NCBI GenBank assembly: GCA_947624045.1
Contig: CANQIL010000008.1
Coordinates: forward strand, 1 to 46,053
Direction of reading: 5' to 3'
Source of the DNA: an uncultured Bacilli bacterium
GTDB lineage: Bacteria > Bacillota_I > Bacilli_A > RF39 > UBA660
Length of the DNA stretch: 46,053 nucleotides
The translations under genes and the position numbers were made by a program. The notes under the pieces are model-generated. The model did no database searches. It was given only the letters and a program-made list of their open reading frames with translations, and was not told where the DNA came from. Shown here one piece after another: positions 43,538 through 46,053 of this stretch (positions are counted from its first letter, which is position 1; each line of letters starts with the position of its first letter).

Positions 43538-45358
43538 TTAAAAAATACTTCTTACCAATTTAATATATTCATTTACTATATTACTTGTCTTACTAGAATA
43601 AATTACTTCTTTTGCTAAAGTTATATCATCTGTAATTATATTATCTACTTTAGCATTAATCATCTCATTAATACTTTCTTTTGTATTTACCGTCCAAGCA
43701 TATAACTTTTTACCTTCATTATGAACTTTTCTAACTAACTTTTTATTAACACTCATTGCTTCAATACTAAAATTATCGGCATATTTTAAAGAAGTTATAT
43801 CACCATAAGCTAAACTCATTACATAAACGGTACTTATATTTTTATTATATTTTTTTACTTTCTTTAAAACATCATAAACTTGGGAAGTAATTACACAGTC
43901 ATCAACAAATTTTTTATCATTAATAATATCAACAACGCTTTTTTCTAAAGCCCTCTCATGACCAGTTGGTTTTATTTCAATATTTAATTTTATATTATTC
44001 TCTTTCGCAAACTCCACAACTTTTTCTAAAAGAGGAATCTTTTCATTTTTATATTTTTTAGAAAAGAAACTACCGGCATCTAATTTTTCTACTTCATCAT
44101 AAGTTAACTCCCAAGTATTTTTATTAAGATTAGCTGTTCTTTTAAAATTAGTATCATGAATAACTATAACTTTACCATCTTTAGTTTCTTGAACATCTAA
44201 TTCTATCCAATCAGCTCCTAACTTTTTAGCTCCTCTAAAAGCACTCATAGTATTTTCGGGATAAAAAACAGATGCTCCTCGATGAGCTGTTACCTCTAAA
44301 GTTCTAGTCATTTCTATATTAAAGTTATATTTACCCTTATATAACCCATAAGTAAAGAAAAAGCTAACTATAAAAGCACAACCACTCGCAACTAAAGTAA
44401 TTCTTTTTAACCATTTATTAGTTTTAGTTAATTCTTTATTTTTAATATTAATATGACTTATCTTTTCTTTCTTTTCTTCTTTATGTAAATAATATAAAAT
44501 GCTAATTACAGCATAACCAACAGGTGTCGTTAATATAACAAAGCATATAAAACTAAGAGCTATAAAAAGCCAAATAATTGTTGTAGTTAGGCTCTTAATA
44601 ATTAATATTTTATTAAATACTTTACTAACTAATACTATTAGCATTATACCTAATATTAAAAATACTAAGTACATAACAAATATAAGCATTTGAATAACTA
44701 TTAAAGTAATTAAGTCTTTAAAATGACATTTTTTACTTAAAAGTACACTATCTTTTCTGGCTTCTTTAAAGTTTTTATCTTCAATAACGTAGTAATGAAA
44801 AATATATAACCAGCGTAATAGTAAACTTAAAAGAAATAAATATAATAGGAAAACTAAGCTAAGTAATATTTTATTTTTTATAATATATTCAAGAATAAAT
44901 TCTGGTATTTTAATTGTCGTAATTAAACTTGATGATACTCCTATATTTAAAAAAGGTATTAAGAATAAGACTAAAAATACAACTAAGATATTTTTTATTT
45001 TAAAAACGCCTTGGCATTTTTTTAAAGCTATTGAAGATGCTTCAGTAATACTTATTTTCTTTTTCTGAAAAGAGGCATCTAATATAACAATAATTGTTGC
45101 GATATCATATAGTGTAAAAATCATCATAAAGAGAAATAAGACTATAAGTAAAATTATTGTTAAGGGATTTAATAAGAATGAGAAAAAATTTTCAAAGGTT
45201 AAGTATTTATACCCTGTTATTTTAGTAATCAAGTTAAATATATTTAAAAATAAAGGTGTAAATATTAGTAATGATAATATTTTATAAATAGTTTCAAAGC
45301 CAATTAGGGCTTTTAAATTATAGTTTATTAATTTTATGACATCTTTTAATTTTTTCAT
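43538..45358 (-). CDS. membrane-fused glycerophosphodiester phosphodiesterase
   Basis: About 606 residues in two parts. Residues 1 to about 340 form an integral membrane domain with about eight helices (the glycerophosphoryl diester phosphodiesterase membrane domain). The C-terminal GDPD TIM-barrel starts VTAHRGASVFYPENTMSAF, with catalytic His in HRGA and a second in VIHDTNFKRTAN, metal Glu/Asp in IELDVQETKDG, and ends KLYAWTVNTKESINEMI. It cleaves glycerophosphodiesters to glycerol-3-phosphate and an alcohol. Topology puts the enzyme domain outside, consistent with turnover of lipids or teichoic acids. AGGAG is nine bases before the ATG at 45358; a TTG is in frame at 45367. Confidence 0.9.
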   Translation of the reverse strand: MKKLKDVIKLINYNLKALIGFETIYKILSLLIFTPLFLNIFNLITKITGYKYLTFENFFSFLLNPLTIILLIVLFLFMMIFTLYDIATIIVILDASFQKKKISITEASSIALKKCQGVFKIKNILVVFLVLFLIPFLNIGVSSSLITTIKIPEFILEYIIKNKILLSLVFLLYLFLLSLLLRWLYIFHYYVIEDKNFKEARKDSVLLSKKCHFKDLITLIVIQMLIFVMYLVFLILGIMLIVLVSKVFNKILIIKSLTTTIIWLFIALSFICFVILTTPVGYAVISILYYLHKEEKKEKISHINIKNKELTKTNKWLKRITLVASGCAFIVSFFFTYGLYKGKYNFNIEMTRTLEVTAHRGASVFYPENTMSAFRGAKKLGADWIELDVQETKDGKVIVIHDTNFKRTANLNKNTWELTYDEVEKLDAGSFFSKKYKNEKIPLLEKVVEFAKENNIKLNIEIKPTGHERALEKSVVDIINDKKFVDDCVITSQVYDVLKKVKKYNKNISTVYVMSLAYGDITSLKYADNFSIEAMSVNKKLVRKVHNEGKKLYAWTVNTKESINEMINAKVDNIITDDITLAKEVIYSSKTSNIVNEYIKLVRSIF

Positions 45359-45441
45359 TGTACACAACTCCTAGTTAATATAATATCATAAATTTTACTT
45401 GTAGGAGTATTTAATTTTTTACAAAAAATTACTTTGTTCGA

Positions 45442-45470
45442 TTGATTGATAGTATCAAATATTATATAAT
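45442..45470 (+). promoter_or_regulatory. promoter of the small toxin mRNA
   Basis: TTGATT (45442-45447), 17 bases, TATAAT (45465-45470). The expected start at about 45477 is exactly where the 5' arm of the long-range repeat begins. Confidence 0.8.
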
Positions 45471-45532
45471 TTACCTAGGAACATTTGATGTGAGTGTCGT
45501 CCTCCAATCTAAAAAAAGAAAGGAGGGATAGA

Positions 45533-45625
45533 ATGAAGAAAAGAACTTTCATTATAAAAGTCCTTCAGCTTATTGCTATCATTTTATTACTACTTACTTT
45601 ACTAGTAATAGCTATAAAATTATGA
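45533..45625 (+). CDS. candidate type I toxin, 30-aa hydrophobic peptide
   Basis: Thirty codons plus TGA. A basic start MKKRTFIIK precedes one continuous hydrophobic helix (VLQLIAIILLLLTLLVIAIK), as in membrane-acting type I toxins. The ribosome-binding site AGGAGGG (45521-45527) is optimal but can be paired by TCCTCC at 45500-45505 (six pairs with one wobble). It has its own promoter, a long-range 5'-3' repeat and a facing antisense promoter. It does not look like Fst, TxpA or BsrG in sequence; the call rests on gene architecture. The stop codon opens the hairpin at 45623-45652. Confidence 0.72.
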   Translation: MKKRTFIIKVLQLIAIILLLLTLLVIAIKL

Positions 45626-45652
45626 CACTCAATCAGCATTGATTGATTGTCA
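45623..45652. terminator. hairpin shared by toxin mRNA and antisense RNA
   Basis: TGACACTCAATCA-GCAT-TGATTGATTGTCA, a 13-position stem with one mismatch. Plus strand: a nine-T run starts 7 bases later. Minus strand: a T-rich stretch follows at once. It probably terminates the antisense RNA and stabilises the toxin 3' region. Confidence 0.65.
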
Positions 45653-45669
45653 AACACTATTTTTTTTTA

Positions 45670-45715
45670 GAGGCGACATTCACTTGCAAAATCAAATGTT
45701 CCTCTTTTTTATTTT
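45670..45715 (+). terminator. terminator of the toxin mRNA
   Basis: AGAGG-CG-ACATT ... AATGT-T-CCTCT followed by TTTTTATTTT. The same bases form arm 2 of the long-range repeat, so terminator hairpin and 5'-3' pairing are alternative structures. Confidence 0.65.
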
Positions 45716-45860
45716 ATGCAAGTTTCCTTGACATATTCATAGTAACATAATTTTACGTTTTTGTCAAAAATTTAATTGCTCAATTTTCGGCTTTTTCTAA
45801 AAATTAAATAAGCAAATTTAATCCTTTTTATTACAGTAACCAATTTTTCAGAACAAAAAT

Positions 45861-45983
45861 GATTTATGAATAAATCTTGCAAAACCTCACGGTTTGCTTT
45901 TTCTCTTTCATAGGATGGTTCTACCCTCCAGAGACCAATTTCCGATAGTCGCTATCGTACTTAATATTTTTTTGATTTTTTTA
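45861..45983 (-). mobile_element. right end of an IS200/IS605-family element with omega-RNA-like region
   Basis: Immediately downstream of the tnpB stop the minus strand contains ordered hairpins: CGATAG-CGA-CTATCG (45957-45943), GGAGG...CCATCC (45929-45913) and GCAAACC-GTGA-GGTTTTGC (45897-45879) with a GNRA loop, then a palindrome GATTTAT-TC-ATAAATC (45876-45861). In this family the structured 3' end of tnpB and the right end form the omega RNA that guides TnpB, and the last subterminal hairpin is the TnpA binding site. The exact element boundary is not determined. Confidence 0.65.
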
Positions 45984-46053
45984 TTAACTCATTTGTTTAA
46001 TATATTTTCTTATTCCCTCCATTAATATATTTATACTTGCATTTATATCCCTA
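45984..46053 (-). CDS. tnpB: TnpB (IS200/IS605 OrfB), C-terminal end only
   Basis: The last 22 full codons of a leftward gene that enters from the right edge. They read RDINASINILMEGIRKYIKQ then MS and stop. RDxNAxxNIL...G is the highly conserved C-terminal motif of TnpB, containing the third RuvC Asp. TnpB is the RNA-guided nuclease of IS200/IS605 elements. Only the tail is visible, so intactness cannot be judged. Confidence 0.88.
   Translation of the reverse strand, partial: RDINASINILMEGIRKYIKQMS

Larger units (their letters stand above)
45477..45703 (+). repeat. long-range inverted repeat joining the mRNA 5' and 3' ends
   Basis: Arm 1 is 45477-45499 and arm 2 is 45674-45703. AGGAACATTTGAT pairs perfectly with ATCAAATGTTCCT (13 bp), and after a 7-base bulge GTGAGTGTCG pairs with CGACATTCAC at 9 of 10. 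It encloses the toxin ORF. Such 5'-3' closing interactions keep type I toxin mRNAs (Hok, AapA type) inactive until processed. Confidence 0.8.
45613..45732 (-). ncRNA. candidate antisense RNA antitoxin
   Basis: Minus strand TTGACA (45767-45762), 17 bases, TACTAT (45744-45739) predicts a start near 45732. The transcript would run against the toxin 3' end and stop after the hairpin at 45652-45623, which is followed on this strand by TAATTTTAT. It would be fully complementary to the last ~100 bases of the toxin mRNA, including the stop codon. Its 5' part repeats the mRNA 5' end (GAGGAACATTTGAT), so it can compete for the same 3' arm. Convergent 3' overlap is the TxpA/RatA-type arrangement. Confidence 0.68.

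Noticed and set aside
45436-45652. Direct repeat ATTGATTGAT at the toxin promoter and in the shared hairpin, considered as Fst/RNAII-type DRa/DRb or as an attachment-site duplication
   Set aside because: The first copy lies in the -35 region, upstream of the transcript start, so it cannot pair as RNA as in the par locus. At 10 bases it is too short to claim a target-site duplication.
1-46053. Possible Mycoplasma-type code (TGA as Trp)
   Set aside because: murG, the YcxB-like gene and the toxin ORF end at TGA in sensible positions, and conserved Trp residues are TGG.
1-46053. CRISPR arrays, rRNA genes, riboswitches, prophage modules
   Set aside because: No regularly spaced repeats, rRNA signatures, known riboswitch cores or phage structural genes were seen on reading both strands.

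Overview
The window is an AT-rich chromosomal segment of a low-GC Gram-positive bacterium. It carries peptidoglycan and division genes (murG, murB, ftsQ, ftsA, ftsZ, a MurE-type ligase), a csoR-copA copper module, a LexA SOS system and AGGAGG/AGGTGA ribosome-binding sites. Several genes end in TGA (murG, the YcxB-like gene, the small toxin ORF) and Trp is TGG, so the standard bacterial code applies, not the Mycoplasma code. Small genes and many short membrane proteins suggest a Bacilli lineage of the Erysipelotrichales/RF39 gut type. That placement is inference.

Layout from the left. 1-7.2 kb: ttcA-like, copA and csoR (the csoR promoter holds an operator palindrome), a BspA-type leucine-rich-repeat surface protein, a FabG-like SDR and a YcxB-like membrane protein. 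7.2-18 kb: a leftward division/wall cluster murG-murB-ftsQ-[four tandem paralogous GT-C membrane proteins plus a 50-residue ORF]-ftsA-ftsZ. 18.2-20.4 kb: rightward tmcAL-like, gmk and a small membrane protein. 20.5-25.6 kb: leftward [small SOS-type membrane protein]-polA-mutM-pyk. 25.7-28.1 kb: lexA, tcdA, an orphan gene and a probable 6S RNA. 28.2-33.2 kb: alpha/beta hydrolase, membrane protein, MurE-like ligase, an arginase-fold protein that has lost metal ligands, and mnmA. 33.3-40.3 kb: a leftward operon headed by a near-consensus LexA box: radical SAM repair-type protein, DUF4130 partner, divergent GroEL-like chaperonin, membrane-anchored protein, metallo-beta-lactamase-fold hydrolase, rarA and a membrane protein. 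40.4-45.4 kb: zinc-ribbon membrane protein, a shrunken PolC-like protein, tRNA-Arg and tRNA-Pro, a YdaD-type SDR and a membrane-fused GDPD. 45.4-46.05 kb: a probable type I toxin-antitoxin locus, then the right end of an IS200/IS605 element (C-terminus of TnpB and its structured 3' region).

The main theme is DNA-damage response. lexA, a divergent small membrane protein and the radical-SAM operon each have a LexA-type box overlapping or lying between good -35/-10 elements, and the boxes at lexA and the radical-SAM operon differ at one position of 14. The least described items are the type I toxin-antitoxin locus at 45.44-45.77 kb, the chaperonin in the SOS operon, the PolC-derived pseudo-polymerase, the metal-ligand-depleted arginase-like protein and the GT-C array inside the division cluster. 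No CRISPR array, rRNA or intact prophage was seen.
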